DNA of 64,000 nucleotides from RUG334 sp045599645 (lineage in GTDB: Bacteria; Muiribacteriota; Ozemobacteria; Ozemobacterales; Ozemobacteraceae): positions 62,001-126,000 of the forward strand of contig JAZRWI010000111.1 in assembly GCA_045599645.1 (NCBI GenBank). The letters are read 5' to 3'. Of this stretch, positions 8,255 to 16,927 are shown piece by piece (position 1 is the first letter of the stretch; each line of letters begins with the position of its first letter). The notes beneath the pieces are model-generated. The model was not told the DNA's origin. It saw only the letters and a list, made by a program, of their open reading frames with translations, and ran no database searches. A program made the translations under genes and the position numbers.

Positions 8255-9991
8255 TCAAAGTGTTGCTGGAACTTCGCGCCAGCTGATGATTTCTTTTTGT
8301 ACTGCCAGGTCATATACGTTGGTATAATCAACCTTCTTATCAACGGTATAGTCGTAGTCAGACTTTTCAAGAACGCTCTGCCAGTCGTAATAGGTTATTC
8401 TTACGTCATTAGGCATCTTGCGTCTGTCGAATTTGTCTACAGAAAGGTTACCAACGATATCCATGTTACAGAGCTTCTTCATTGAAGAATCTGTCTTCAG
8501 CTCCATACCACCCTGGGCATGAATACTAGCTTCAATGCGCGGGCTGAGGTTTCTGAACGGAGTTGTCAGACCGAAGCGTGACCAGTCACTATCGTGGTGA
8601 GGTTCATAAATAACCTTACCAGTTCTTGGTTCATCGTCAGAAGTATCGTTTTCATCACGAAGAGCAATGATACCAAGGCAAGACTGCATGCCTTTGTCGT
8701 CATCGAGGGTAAGAACGTCGCCGCCGATGTAAACGTTGCCTTCAACAACCAGCAGGCCCTGACCTTTTACCCAACCTTCAAGATATACGTCACCCTTAAC
8801 ATAGGTAACCCCATTGATTTCAACAGCATGGCTTGTATCATGGGCTTTGTTCGGATTGCCAAACCATTTGTTGTATTTATTGGCAACATTTCTCCAGTCG
8901 CCCCAGCCATTGAGTGGCAGAACCTTATTATAGGTTACCTGATTGCGTTCAAAGGCTTCAACATAGGTTACATCCTGAAAATACTTGCCCATTGTCGGGT
9001 TTTCTTCCGGGTCGATAACTCTGTTTGCAATCTTTTTATAAACCTCTGCAGGATAGGTCTGAGTCTGCTTTTCAGTGTATTCATTAACCTTTTTGGTGTT
9101 AGAGTGATAAAGCTCATCACTGCACTTTTCCCACCATGGATAGCTCAAAACGCCCTGCCATTTATAATATTCACGGGTTACAGGGTCATTAGCGTATTCA
9201 ATTTCTGTTTCGGTAAGGTTAGCGCCACCTGTCCAGCCTGTCCAGCCCATGCCCATATCAAGCCATGGATGTTCCAGTTCCTTCTTCATATCAGAAAGCA
9301 TGAGCCATTTTGGAAGGTCAACAGCAACGCCGTCCTTCATAAAGGTTTTACCGCCTTTGATGATGAATTCCCATGGATCCCAGAAATCGAAGGTATCAAT
9401 CTTGAATGAGTCATCAGTAGCTTCATTAATATAGAAGCTGTGACCAGGAGCAATCATACCTATTGAATTGCTGTTGATACCACCCTTAAGAAGAACTGCC
9501 TTGATTTTCTTTTTTACTTCAACCTGTTTTCTTGAATTATTGAAAACACCCATTGAATTAATAGTCAAAGTTCCTTCTCTGAGTAAATCCTTTGGAATAG
9601 ATGTGCCACCAGGAGTGACAGATGATTTGTTATCAACCTGCCATTCAACGTTAGCTTTTATGTCGCCGCCTTCCATGATAGCCGGAACCTTGCCTTCGCC
9701 CTTTGCCAGTCTGGTAAGGTCTATTTCAACAGTGCCGGAGTCCTGGGTTGTAATCATCTTATAGATGGCATTATCCTTTTCACTCATCTGGCTTTTAATG
9801 GTGAAAATACTTTCTTCAACGCCAGATTCAGCCAGGAGCAAGGCTACAGTAGCATCAACGTAGTTTTCAGACAGGTGAACTTCACCACGCATGAAATGCA
9901 TCATACCAAAAACAATAAGGCATACAAGCCCGATTGTACAAATAGTAAAGAACAGCGCTAAACCACGTTTTCTTTTATTAAGTTTTATCAT
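8255..9991 (-). CDS. PilX-like type IV pilus accessory protein with beta-rich core
   Basis: 578 aa. The N-terminus has KRKRGLALFFTICTIGLVC, a basic start then one hydrophobic helix, followed by an AESGVEESIF segment typical of PilX-type minor-pilin accessory proteins. The rest is large and beta-rich. Around residues 390-450, GDVYLEGWVKGQGLLVVEG resembles the short repeated strands of polymer-forming (bactofilin-like) proteins. ATG 9991 is chosen because AGGAG lies seven nt upstream; earlier in-frame starts would put non-hydrophobic sequence first. It is co-transcribed with kdsD from the promoter at 10048-10076. A pilus or surface-assembly role is inferred from the N-terminus only; no close homolog was recognised. 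Confidence 0.55.
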   Translation of the reverse strand: MIKLNKRKRGLALFFTICTIGLVCLIVFGMMHFMRGEVHLSENYVDATVALLLAESGVEESIFTIKSQMSEKDNAIYKMITTQDSGTVEIDLTRLAKGEGKVPAIMEGGDIKANVEWQVDNKSSVTPGGTSIPKDLLREGTLTINSMGVFNNSRKQVEVKKKIKAVLLKGGINSNSIGMIAPGHSFYINEATDDSFKIDTFDFWDPWEFIIKGGKTFMKDGVAVDLPKWLMLSDMKKELEHPWLDMGMGWTGWTGGANLTETEIEYANDPVTREYYKWQGVLSYPWWEKCSDELYHSNTKKVNEYTEKQTQTYPAEVYKKIANRVIDPEENPTMGKYFQDVTYVEAFERNQVTYNKVLPLNGWGDWRNVANKYNKWFGNPNKAHDTSHAVEINGVTYVKGDVYLEGWVKGQGLLVVEGNVYIGGDVLTLDDDKGMQSCLGIIALRDENDTSDDEPRTGKVIYEPHHDSDWSRFGLTTPFRNLSPRIEASIHAQGGMELKTDSSMKKLCNMDIVGNLSVDKFDRRKMPNDVRITYYDWQSVLEKSDYDYTVDKKVDYTNVYDLAVQKEIISWREVPATL

Positions 9992-10047
9992 AACAGTGCT
10001 CCTGCATGTGTAAACCAAAGTAATAATATTCCGTACACTATTAGTTA

Positions 10048-10076
10048 ATAATAGCAATCATTGCAGTTTTTAGCAA
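10048..10076 (-). promoter_or_regulatory. sigma70-type promoter for the PilX-like/kdsD pair
   Basis: Minus strand TTGCTA (plus 10071-10076), 17-bp spacer, TATTAT (plus 10048-10053), about 57 bp upstream of the ATG at 9991. Confidence 0.6.
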
Positions 10077-10108
10077 CCTTTTCAACCATTCTCATTGTTA
10101 ATATTTTA

Positions 10109-11656
10109 TTAAGGTTTGCTAATTTCAACAGAGCCGGATGCTGTCTTTAAACGCCCTATCCAGAAATACTTATTCCCCTTTTTCCATTCCAGCTGCGGGA
10201 AATTTCCAGGAACAGATGTGAGAATGAACCTGTCCTTATCTGTCATTTTCTTTACCCACGGCATATAGTCATCTGGAAAGCTACCGTCGTTATAGCCAAT
10301 ATTTCTAAGGGTCTGACGGTCTTCCGGAAGCATTATTGCAGATTCGAAGCCAAGAATATATTTCCATGGAGCGGTCGGATATTCATAAAAATGCTTGTAA
10401 AATACAACCATGTTGTCGCTATATACGATTCCACCGGGTTGCGGTTCCCAACCCTTCAGTTCACCCTGAACATCTTCGCTGAAGAAATCTATAGCCTGCG
10501 CTCTTGTTGATTTTGTGAATCTGCCATAACCATCATTAGTAAATGTCAAAACCATAGCCACAACGACAAAAATAGCCAGGGAATATCTTACTCTTGGCTG
10601 TTTTAAAGATGCAGAGGCTTTTATTAAGTCCCCGATTCTGCATGCTGCCCAAAGCAGAAGAGCCATTCTGCCATAATCCAGCCAGAAACGCCATACGGCG
10701 ATACCGCAAAGCCAGCTTAATAGAACAAGAATAAAAACCGGGTCTTCTGCTAAAGCTTTAAATTTCAATCTGCCTTTGAGATTACAAATAATAATAATCA
10801 AAGCCATAAAAACAGCGCTGTATATGGTTTGCTTACCACTGGTAAATTCCTGAACCAGCAACCAGTTGTAGGTCGGTTCACTAAAAATCTTGAAGGTTGC
10901 TACAAAATGGAAATACAAAAACTCAAAAAAATCCCCGGAAATAGCAGCACCAATTATTGTGGAAAAAATAATCAAGCCAGTCTGCAGCATAGCTTCCTTT
11001 GCCTTGCCGCTTAACAGGAAAGAAACAGGTATCAGTAAGAAAAGATACCAGCTACCGTGTATCCAGACACACAAAGTCAAAATAACAACGGTTAACAAAT
11101 ATTTTATCCAGCCTTTTCTGAACCATGCATTTTTATCATTTTCAGAAGCAGCATTCCAAATATGCAAAATAAGCAAAACTGCGGCACAGGAAAACAAATA
11201 TGGTCTTCCCAGCAGCATTCTGCCATCCAGGTTAGTTTCAACATTTGCAAAAATAAGCAAGGCAAGACACCAGCATATTGGGGATGGTGAAGCTATAATA
11301 CCGCACAGGTTCAGTAAACAGAAAAGACCTCCAACAGAAACGAACAGGAGGTCTGTCTTGTCAAATCCACAATGCTTATATAAAAATTTTAATATGGCAT
11401 GCCAGCCTGGGTTATGATCGGCAACAAATTTTTCATCAATAACAACAATGTCTGACCACTTAGCATCAATAGTAGAAAAAGCAACGTGACGCAAAGCATC
11501 ATCTGAAGGAGCCCAGCCATAACCGAGAACTTTAAAGGGTATATAAATCAAAGCCAGAAGGACAATCAGCAACAATATGGTTGATTCACGATTCTTAATA
11601 AAGCCTTCTAATTTTTCCCAGATATCGAACGGCTTTTTTGCTTCAGCCCCGGACAT
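10109..11656 (-). CDS. multi-spanning membrane protein, GT-C-like
   Basis: 515 aa. A short cytoplasmic N-terminus is followed by a transmembrane helix (about 28-46) and then a loop with GWAPSDDALRHVAF. The paired aspartates after the first helix are reminiscent of the catalytic loop of GT-C glycosyltransferases. About nine more hydrophobic segments follow, with a soluble C-terminal ~130 residues rich in aromatics. The start ATG 11656 has AGGGGA eight nt upstream. Its general layout resembles the gene at 4077-5810, but sequence similarity is not obvious by eye. The substrate is unknown and the enzymatic assignment is tentative. Confidence 0.5.
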   Translation of the reverse strand: MSGAEAKKPFDIWEKLEGFIKNRESTILLLIVLLALIYIPFKVLGYGWAPSDDALRHVAFSTIDAKWSDIVVIDEKFVADHNPGWHAILKFLYKHCGFDKTDLLFVSVGGLFCLLNLCGIIASPSPICWCLALLIFANVETNLDGRMLLGRPYLFSCAAVLLILHIWNAASENDKNAWFRKGWIKYLLTVVILTLCVWIHGSWYLFLLIPVSFLLSGKAKEAMLQTGLIIFSTIIGAAISGDFFEFLYFHFVATFKIFSEPTYNWLLVQEFTSGKQTIYSAVFMALIIIICNLKGRLKFKALAEDPVFILVLLSWLCGIAVWRFWLDYGRMALLLWAACRIGDLIKASASLKQPRVRYSLAIFVVVAMVLTFTNDGYGRFTKSTRAQAIDFFSEDVQGELKGWEPQPGGIVYSDNMVVFYKHFYEYPTAPWKYILGFESAIMLPEDRQTLRNIGYNDGSFPDDYMPWVKKMTDKDRFILTSVPGNFPQLEWKKGNKYFWIGRLKTASGSVEISKP

Positions 11657-11833
11657 ATATTTTCCCCTTCAGTTGATTTTGTAGAATCTTAGCATAGGTT
11701 TTGGAAAAAAAGAACTTAAAAAGGCAGCCACTTCGAAAAAAATTTTAAATGCCGATAAATTGTCAAAAGAGTCAAAAAAATCGAGGCAAACAAAATAATA
11801 AAGAGTATTGCAAAAAGTTTAATAGTCCTGCTT

Positions 11834-13486
11834 GTGGTAGTACAGCTTTTCTTGATCGGTGCATACATGCAAACCGATACCACAACCATGAACAATCTTC
11901 CTGATTATAAACAGGAGGAAGAAATCTTCTTTGACATGAAATCTTCAGACAAGGAAGACGAAACCAGCCTGGATTTTTTAACAGAAGACCAGATGCCCGT
12001 TCCCGAAAACTGCGAGGACGACAATAGTGCTAGTGAAGCAAAATCCTACTGCCTCAAAAACAACCAAAAAGTTGAAGAAGCAGCCCCAAAGGAAAAAGTT
12101 GCCGAAGAAGCCGCACAGAAGAAAACTGCACCTAAGACCCAAAGCGATATCCATATTACTAATGTAAATATTCGCAGGGAAGCAACCTACGACATAGCTG
12201 AATTCACTCTTTCCAAGCCAGTTAAGATTATGCGCAAGAATCAGGGTGGCAATCTTTTGAAGATAAGAACAGCTACACCGATTGTTGTAGACAATAAAAA
12301 GAAGGTTCTGCAGGAGCTTAATGACAGATTTGAAAAGGCTGCCATTTACGAAACAGAACATTACACCGAACTTCTTTTCAGTGCAAAAGGCAGAATCGGT
12401 AACCCATATACAGCTTCAGATACTTCTGATATTTATAAGCTTTGCGTTCCATACCAGAGCAAAAAGAGTCGTTTTACTTTGAGAAAAGGCCAGGAAATTG
12501 CTGAAGGTCTCACTTATTACAAGGATAGAGCCAAATCTGGTAAAGCAGGATTTTCTGATGTTCATATTTTGCGAATTGAACCACTTTCTGATAAAATACA
12601 AGTATTACCGACTCTGGCCAACGAAGGTATAGCCCAGAGAGAAAATCTGTCATCCATGTGCAAGCGCTATAATGCGGTTGCAGGCATAAACGGCAGTTAT
12701 TTCACCTGGAGAGGCGACCCAATCGGGACCTTAATAATTAATAGAAAATTAATAAGTTCCCCTTTGTACAAAAGGTCAGTTTTTGGTATAACAGAAGATG
12801 ACTCATTAATTTTTGGTAATCCGGACTTTTCAGGAACGCTAAGGTCTGGTAATATCTCAGTAAAAATTGACGCAGTCAATCAGCCGCGTCGTGGCAGTTC
12901 ACTTGTAGTATTCACACCAGAATACGCAAGAAGCACCATGACAATGGAAAACGGCAAGGAATTTGTTCTTGTGAAAGGGAAAATCGTTGGCATACATGCT
13001 AAGGATGCTCTCATTCCACCAGACGGCGTTGTCGTTTCTGCAGGCGGCATAAAAGCTTCAATGCTGAGCAAGCTTACCCTTGGCTCAAGTATAGAATTAG
13101 ACTATTCTATCGATAAGCCATGGAACACTATAAAGCATGCACTTTGTGGTGGTCCTAGACTATTGGCAAATGGCAAGGTAAGCATCAACGGCGTTGAAGA
13201 AAAATTTGATAATTCCATCATCAATGGGAGACATCCTAGAACTGCAGTAGCCATGACATTTGATGGCGATTTACTATTAATCGTTGTCGATGGCAGAAAG
13301 AAAGACAGTCCTGGTATGAAGCTTGACGAGCTTGCTGAATACCTTAGAAGACTTGGTTGTATTTCTGCAATAAATTTAGATGGCGGGGGTTCGACAGCGA
13401 TGTATCTAAATGGTAAAATAGTAAACAGACCATCTGACGGATCGGAGCGTAGAATTTCAAATGGGATTCTCGTTACTAAGAGATAA
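11834..13486 (+). CDS. membrane-anchored phosphodiester glycosidase (NAGPA/DUF2233-like)
   Basis: 550 aa from the first canonical start (GTG 11834). The C-terminal ~280 residues form a phosphodiester glycosidase domain: AVAGINGSYF, GGPRLL, GRHPRTAVA and the hallmark INLDGGGSTAM. Such domains act on sugar-phosphodiester linkages at the cell surface. The N-terminal ~90 residues are acidic and low-complexity, then a beta-rich AMIN-like segment. The frame stays open upstream to 11759 and encodes KSLIVLLVVVQLFLIGAY, a typical signal anchor that the GTG start would cut in half. GAGG at 11783-11786 is spaced eight nt before an in-frame ATA (11795), so the true start is probably upstream. It is the first gene of an eight-gene run and overlaps the next gene by 26 bp. 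Confidence 0.75.
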   Translation: MVVQLFLIGAYMQTDTTTMNNLPDYKQEEEIFFDMKSSDKEDETSLDFLTEDQMPVPENCEDDNSASEAKSYCLKNNQKVEEAAPKEKVAEEAAQKKTAPKTQSDIHITNVNIRREATYDIAEFTLSKPVKIMRKNQGGNLLKIRTATPIVVDNKKKVLQELNDRFEKAAIYETEHYTELLFSAKGRIGNPYTASDTSDIYKLCVPYQSKKSRFTLRKGQEIAEGLTYYKDRAKSGKAGFSDVHILRIEPLSDKIQVLPTLANEGIAQRENLSSMCKRYNAVAGINGSYFTWRGDPIGTLIINRKLISSPLYKRSVFGITEDDSLIFGNPDFSGTLRSGNISVKIDAVNQPRRGSSLVVFTPEYARSTMTMENGKEFVLVKGKIVGIHAKDALIPPDGVVVSAGGIKASMLSKLTLGSSIELDYSIDKPWNTIKHALCGGPRLLANGKVSINGVEEKFDNSIINGRHPRTAVAMTFDGDLLLIVVDGRKKDSPGMKLDELAEYLRRLGCISAINLDGGGSTAMYLNGKIVNRPSDGSERRISNGILVTKR

Positions 13487-15332
13487 AACAGCTTACAAGC
13501 TTATCAGAGCACTATTTATAGCATTCCTGGTTTGGAGTGCTATACCGCTTTTAGCCGCTGAAGTTGAATTCATGCCTTTAAAGGAAGTAACCACAGGCAT
13601 GAAGGGCTTCGGCAAAACAGTTGTTTCAGGCAGAAGAATAGAAAAATTTGATATAGAAGTGCTTGGAATTGTTTCAAACAACAAAATCAATGAAAGCACT
13701 CTCATAAACGGTAAATCTATTCTTGTAAAGGTAAGCGGTGATGTAATAAAACGCGCTGGCGGCATTGCAGCCGGTATGAGTGGAAGCCCTGTTTACATAG
13801 ACAACAAGCTGGTAGGCGGAATAAGCTCAGGCTGGTTAATGACAGACCACACTGTCGGCTTAGTAACTCCTATCGAAGAAATGCTGGAAATCTGGGATTA
13901 TCCGGCAGCAGGTAAAACCTCAAGAATAGTACCGGAATCAAACGGTCTTAGAAAGCTTCATCTAGATGCTCCGATAACAATTGGCACAGAAGCAATAGAC
14001 TGTATTATCGAAGCTCCATACGAATTAGCAAGCACAGTAGTTCCAGGAAAAGGCGAAGCTGTTTTTTCACAGGCAGCTGCTGAAATCCGCATTGATGACG
14101 TAAACAAGAACAAGGTTTCAGAATCAATAAAATCAAAGCTAAGCCGCAAAAATATTGTAGTATCAGACAATACAGCCGACAAAGACAGTTCTAATGATAT
14201 GTCCGGTTATTTTGCAGTAATCTCCCAGGATTATTATGAACCAGGCTCATCCATTGGCATACAGCTCGCCAGAGGCGATATAAACGTTACTACCATAGGA
14301 ACCCTGACTCATAGAGACGGTCAGAGAATACTCGGATTGGCACATCCTTTCCTGAAAAAAGGTAATGTTCAATTCTTGCTGACAGGTGCTTATATACACC
14401 ACTCCTTCAGTAGTGTTCAAATGCCGTTTAAGATTGGCGCTCCAACCGAAATGCTTGGAACAGTTGAGCAGGACCGCGAAAAGGGAATCAGTGCCACAAT
14501 TGGTAAGCTGCCCGCCATGATTCCTGTAAAAATAGATGTTACCGACAAAACCATTGGAACAGAAAGAAGCATCAACTACCAGATAGTCCGGGATCAGTCT
14601 GTTCTCAACAATGTTCTTGATACAACAATAATGCAAGCCCTTGAAGGTGCTATCGACCGCGAAGGTGCTGGCACTGCCCTCATGAGTATTTCAGTAGACT
14701 GCACCAGCAAGAGTGGCGAAAATTATAACTTCAGAAGAGAAAACCTGTTTTATTCAAAAACCGATATATGCCAGGTTCTCACCAATGAAGTCACTAGTCT
14801 TGTAGATTTAATCAGTGAAAGTGAATTCGAAGAAGTATTACCGACAAGAATCCTTCTTAAGATAGAAATAGAACAGAAGCGTAAGACACTTGTAATCGAA
14901 AAGGTAGAAATAAAGAATTCTTCTATATCAAGTGGCGGAGTTCTTGACGTTGAAGTTACTTTGAAGCCCTTCAGGGAACCGAAATTTGTTAGAAAGGTTA
15001 AACTCCCTATTCCACAGGATATAGGCAAAGAAAATCTGACCCTTTCGGTATTTGGCCTTAACATGAAGGTCGATGATCTTGACGTTCCTGTTGACGCCAA
15101 AGAAACCAAGGCATCTCAATTCAAGCTTGATGATAGCCCTGCAGCAGATTTCCCTTCTGTAATGAGAAATTGGTCTAGCGCTCCAAAGAATTCTGATATA
15201 TTATTCCAACTGGCAGTTGAAGGCGACGAAACCAAGAAACTGAAAATGAATAATAAAGACCATGAAATACAACCAACAAATCAAGTAGTTACAGGTCGAG
15301 TTGATACAACTCTGACTTTGAGTGAGGAATAA
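13461..15332 (+). CDS. secreted SpoIVB-type S55 peptidase with permuted motif order
   Basis: 623 aa with an N-terminal signal peptide (about 1-33, ending near LLAAE). Residues ~38-150 match the Ser half of SpoIVB peptidase S55: KFDIEVLGI, then AAGMSGSPVYIDNKLVGG (Ser in GMSGSP, 105-110), then HTVGLVTPIEEML. The His half comes later: TTIGTLTHRDGQRILGLAHPF (H295 region) and IGAPTEMLGTVEQDREKGI. In B. subtilis SpoIVB the His motif precedes GMSGSP, so the order is reversed here. The C-terminal ~200 residues are beta-rich. Family role: regulated serine proteolysis in the envelope. The ATG at 13461 lies inside the glycosidase gene; GGAG is 13 nt upstream, a loose spacing. No other sporulation genes are seen. 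Confidence 0.75.
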   Translation: MGFSLLRDKTAYKLIRALFIAFLVWSAIPLLAAEVEFMPLKEVTTGMKGFGKTVVSGRRIEKFDIEVLGIVSNNKINESTLINGKSILVKVSGDVIKRAGGIAAGMSGSPVYIDNKLVGGISSGWLMTDHTVGLVTPIEEMLEIWDYPAAGKTSRIVPESNGLRKLHLDAPITIGTEAIDCIIEAPYELASTVVPGKGEAVFSQAAAEIRIDDVNKNKVSESIKSKLSRKNIVVSDNTADKDSSNDMSGYFAVISQDYYEPGSSIGIQLARGDINVTTIGTLTHRDGQRILGLAHPFLKKGNVQFLLTGAYIHHSFSSVQMPFKIGAPTEMLGTVEQDREKGISATIGKLPAMIPVKIDVTDKTIGTERSINYQIVRDQSVLNNVLDTTIMQALEGAIDREGAGTALMSISVDCTSKSGENYNFRRENLFYSKTDICQVLTNEVTSLVDLISESEFEEVLPTRILLKIEIEQKRKTLVIEKVEIKNSSISSGGVLDVEVTLKPFREPKFVRKVKLPIPQDIGKENLTLSVFGLNMKVDDLDVPVDAKETKASQFKLDDSPAADFPSVMRNWSSAPKNSDILFQLAVEGDETKKLKMNNKDHEIQPTNQVVTGRVDTTLTLSEE

Positions 15333-15333
15333 A

Positions 15334-16161
15334 GTGAATAAAAGCATTGGAAAATTATTAGAGCCAATACAAAAAGCTCTATCAGATTTTGTAATAGCAG
15401 CAGGAAAACAGACCACACTGTTTCTGCAAACATTATTCTGGACCTTTAAAAGCATCCAGCTTAACCGTTTTGGCTTCAAAAACCTGATAGACCAGATGTC
15501 CAGAATAGGTGTTGAATCAATGTTGATGGTAGTCATCACTGGTTTGTCTGTAGGCATGGTTCTGGTAGTCCAGACAGGCTTCCAGTTTGCAAGATTTGGC
15601 GCCCAAAGCTATGTTGGTGGTGTAGTTGGTCTTTCCATGACAAAAGAACTTGCACCAATTCTAACAGCCATTGTTTTGGCAGGCCGAGTCGGCAGCTCCA
15701 TTGCGGCAGAATTAGGCACTATGAAAATCACAGAACAGATTGACGCTCTGGAAACCATGGCCGCCAATCCAGTAGAATATCTGGTAGTTCCAAGATTCTG
15801 GGCTTGCACCATAATGCTTTTCTTCCTCACCGTAATATCAAATGTTGTAGGCATGATTGGTGGTTCCGCTGTTGCAGTAGCACAGATGGACATGACCCTG
15901 GTATCATTTACAGATTCCGTTTTAAGAATGCTGCGTGTATACGACCTTATGGGCGGTCTGTTCAAGTCTCTTATCTTCGGCGGAATCATAGCAATAATCG
16001 GTTGTTACAAAGGTTTTGAAACAACCGGTGGTGCTGAAGGTGTAGGTAAGAGTACTACTGATTCAGTTGTTATCTCTATTATGCTAATACTAGGCACCAA
16101 TTACTTCCTGACAGAAACTATTAACCGCTTCGACGCAGTTTATTCAGCTTATTTAATATGA
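15334..16161 (+). CDS. mlaE: MlaE-family ABC transporter permease
   Basis: 276 aa inner-membrane permease of the MlaE/YrbE family, moving phospholipids between the outer and inner membranes together with MlaF and an MCE protein. It has the N-terminal amphipathic stretch, then VGVVGLSMTKELAPILTAIV, AGRVGSSIAAELGTMKITEQ and IDALETMAANPVEYLV, the signature of the family. Five to six hydrophobic segments. The GTG at 15334 is chosen with GAGG six nt upstream; it begins one base after the previous stop. The end overlaps mlaF by 4 bp (ATGA), a translational-coupling arrangement. Confidence 0.93.
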   Translation: MNKSIGKLLEPIQKALSDFVIAAGKQTTLFLQTLFWTFKSIQLNRFGFKNLIDQMSRIGVESMLMVVITGLSVGMVLVVQTGFQFARFGAQSYVGGVVGLSMTKELAPILTAIVLAGRVGSSIAAELGTMKITEQIDALETMAANPVEYLVVPRFWACTIMLFFLTVISNVVGMIGGSAVAVAQMDMTLVSFTDSVLRMLRVYDLMGGLFKSLIFGGIIAIIGCYKGFETTGGAEGVGKSTTDSVVISIMLILGTNYFLTETINRFDAVYSAYLI

Positions 16162-16904
16162 TTATTGTATCTAACGTTCATAAAAGATTTGGTCCGAAAC
16201 AAGTATTAAAAGGTGTAAACCTGAAGATTTACGATGGTGAATCTCTTGTAATACTTGGTCCTTCCGGCTGCGGTAAAAGTGTTCTTCTTAAACACATTAT
16301 CGGCCTTATGCAGCCAGACAGTGGTCAGGTTCTTATTGACGGCGAAGATATAAGCAAATTTAATGCAGAAAGACTGGACTCCCTGCGACTCCGCATGGGT
16401 ATGCTTTTCCAGTCTGCAGCACTATTTGACTCCATGAACGTTGAAGACAATGTTGCATTTGCAGTAAGACGTCACACTCATCTGTCCAAGCTTGCAATGC
16501 ATCACCTTGTTTCAGAAAAGCTTGAAATGGTTGGTCTTCCTGGCACCAATTATCTTATGCCATCTGAATTATCAGGCGGTATGAGAAAGAGAGTCGGTCT
16601 TGCCAGAGCTATTGCGATGGAACCGGAAATAATACTTTACGACGAACCGACAACAGGCCTGGACCCAATCATGACCTCTCAAATTGACGAATTACACCTT
16701 AGCTTGAAGGAAAAGCTTGGTGTTACTTCCATAGTTGTAACTCACGACATGAAATCTGCCTTCCGCGTATGTGATCGTGTAGCCTTGCATTACGGCGGTC
16801 AGATAGTAGAAATAGGCACAAAAGAAGAATTTTTGAATTCACCCAACCCAATGGTCCAGCAGTTTATCAAAGGGGAATCACAAGGCCCAATGACTCTGCT
16901 TTGA
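16158..16904 (+). CDS. mlaF: MlaF-family ABC transporter ATPase
   Basis: 248 aa cytoplasmic ATPase for the MlaE permease. Walker A GPSGCGKS (34-41), Q-loop MLFQSAALFDSM, signature LSGGMRKRVGLARA, Walker B IILYDEPTTGLDP and H-loop VVTHD are all intact, so it should hydrolyse ATP. The MRKRV variant of the signature is typical of the MlaF subfamily. The start overlaps the mlaE stop. Confidence 0.95.
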   Translation: MIIVSNVHKRFGPKQVLKGVNLKIYDGESLVILGPSGCGKSVLLKHIIGLMQPDSGQVLIDGEDISKFNAERLDSLRLRMGMLFQSAALFDSMNVEDNVAFAVRRHTHLSKLAMHHLVSEKLEMVGLPGTNYLMPSELSGGMRKRVGLARAIAMEPEIILYDEPTTGLDPIMTSQIDELHLSLKEKLGVTSIVVTHDMKSAFRVCDRVALHYGGQIVEIGTKEEFLNSPNPMVQQFIKGESQGPMTLL

Positions 16905-16927
16905 TTGGCTGAACAGGAGAAACAGAT

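Noticed and set aside
8594..9409. Long open frame antisense to the PilX-like gene
   Set aside because: It is a shadow of the coding strand; codon usage and lack of a ribosome site argue against it.
13461..15332. Evidence of sporulation from the SpoIVB-type domain
   Set aside because: S55 domains occur outside spore formers, and no other sporulation gene is in the window.
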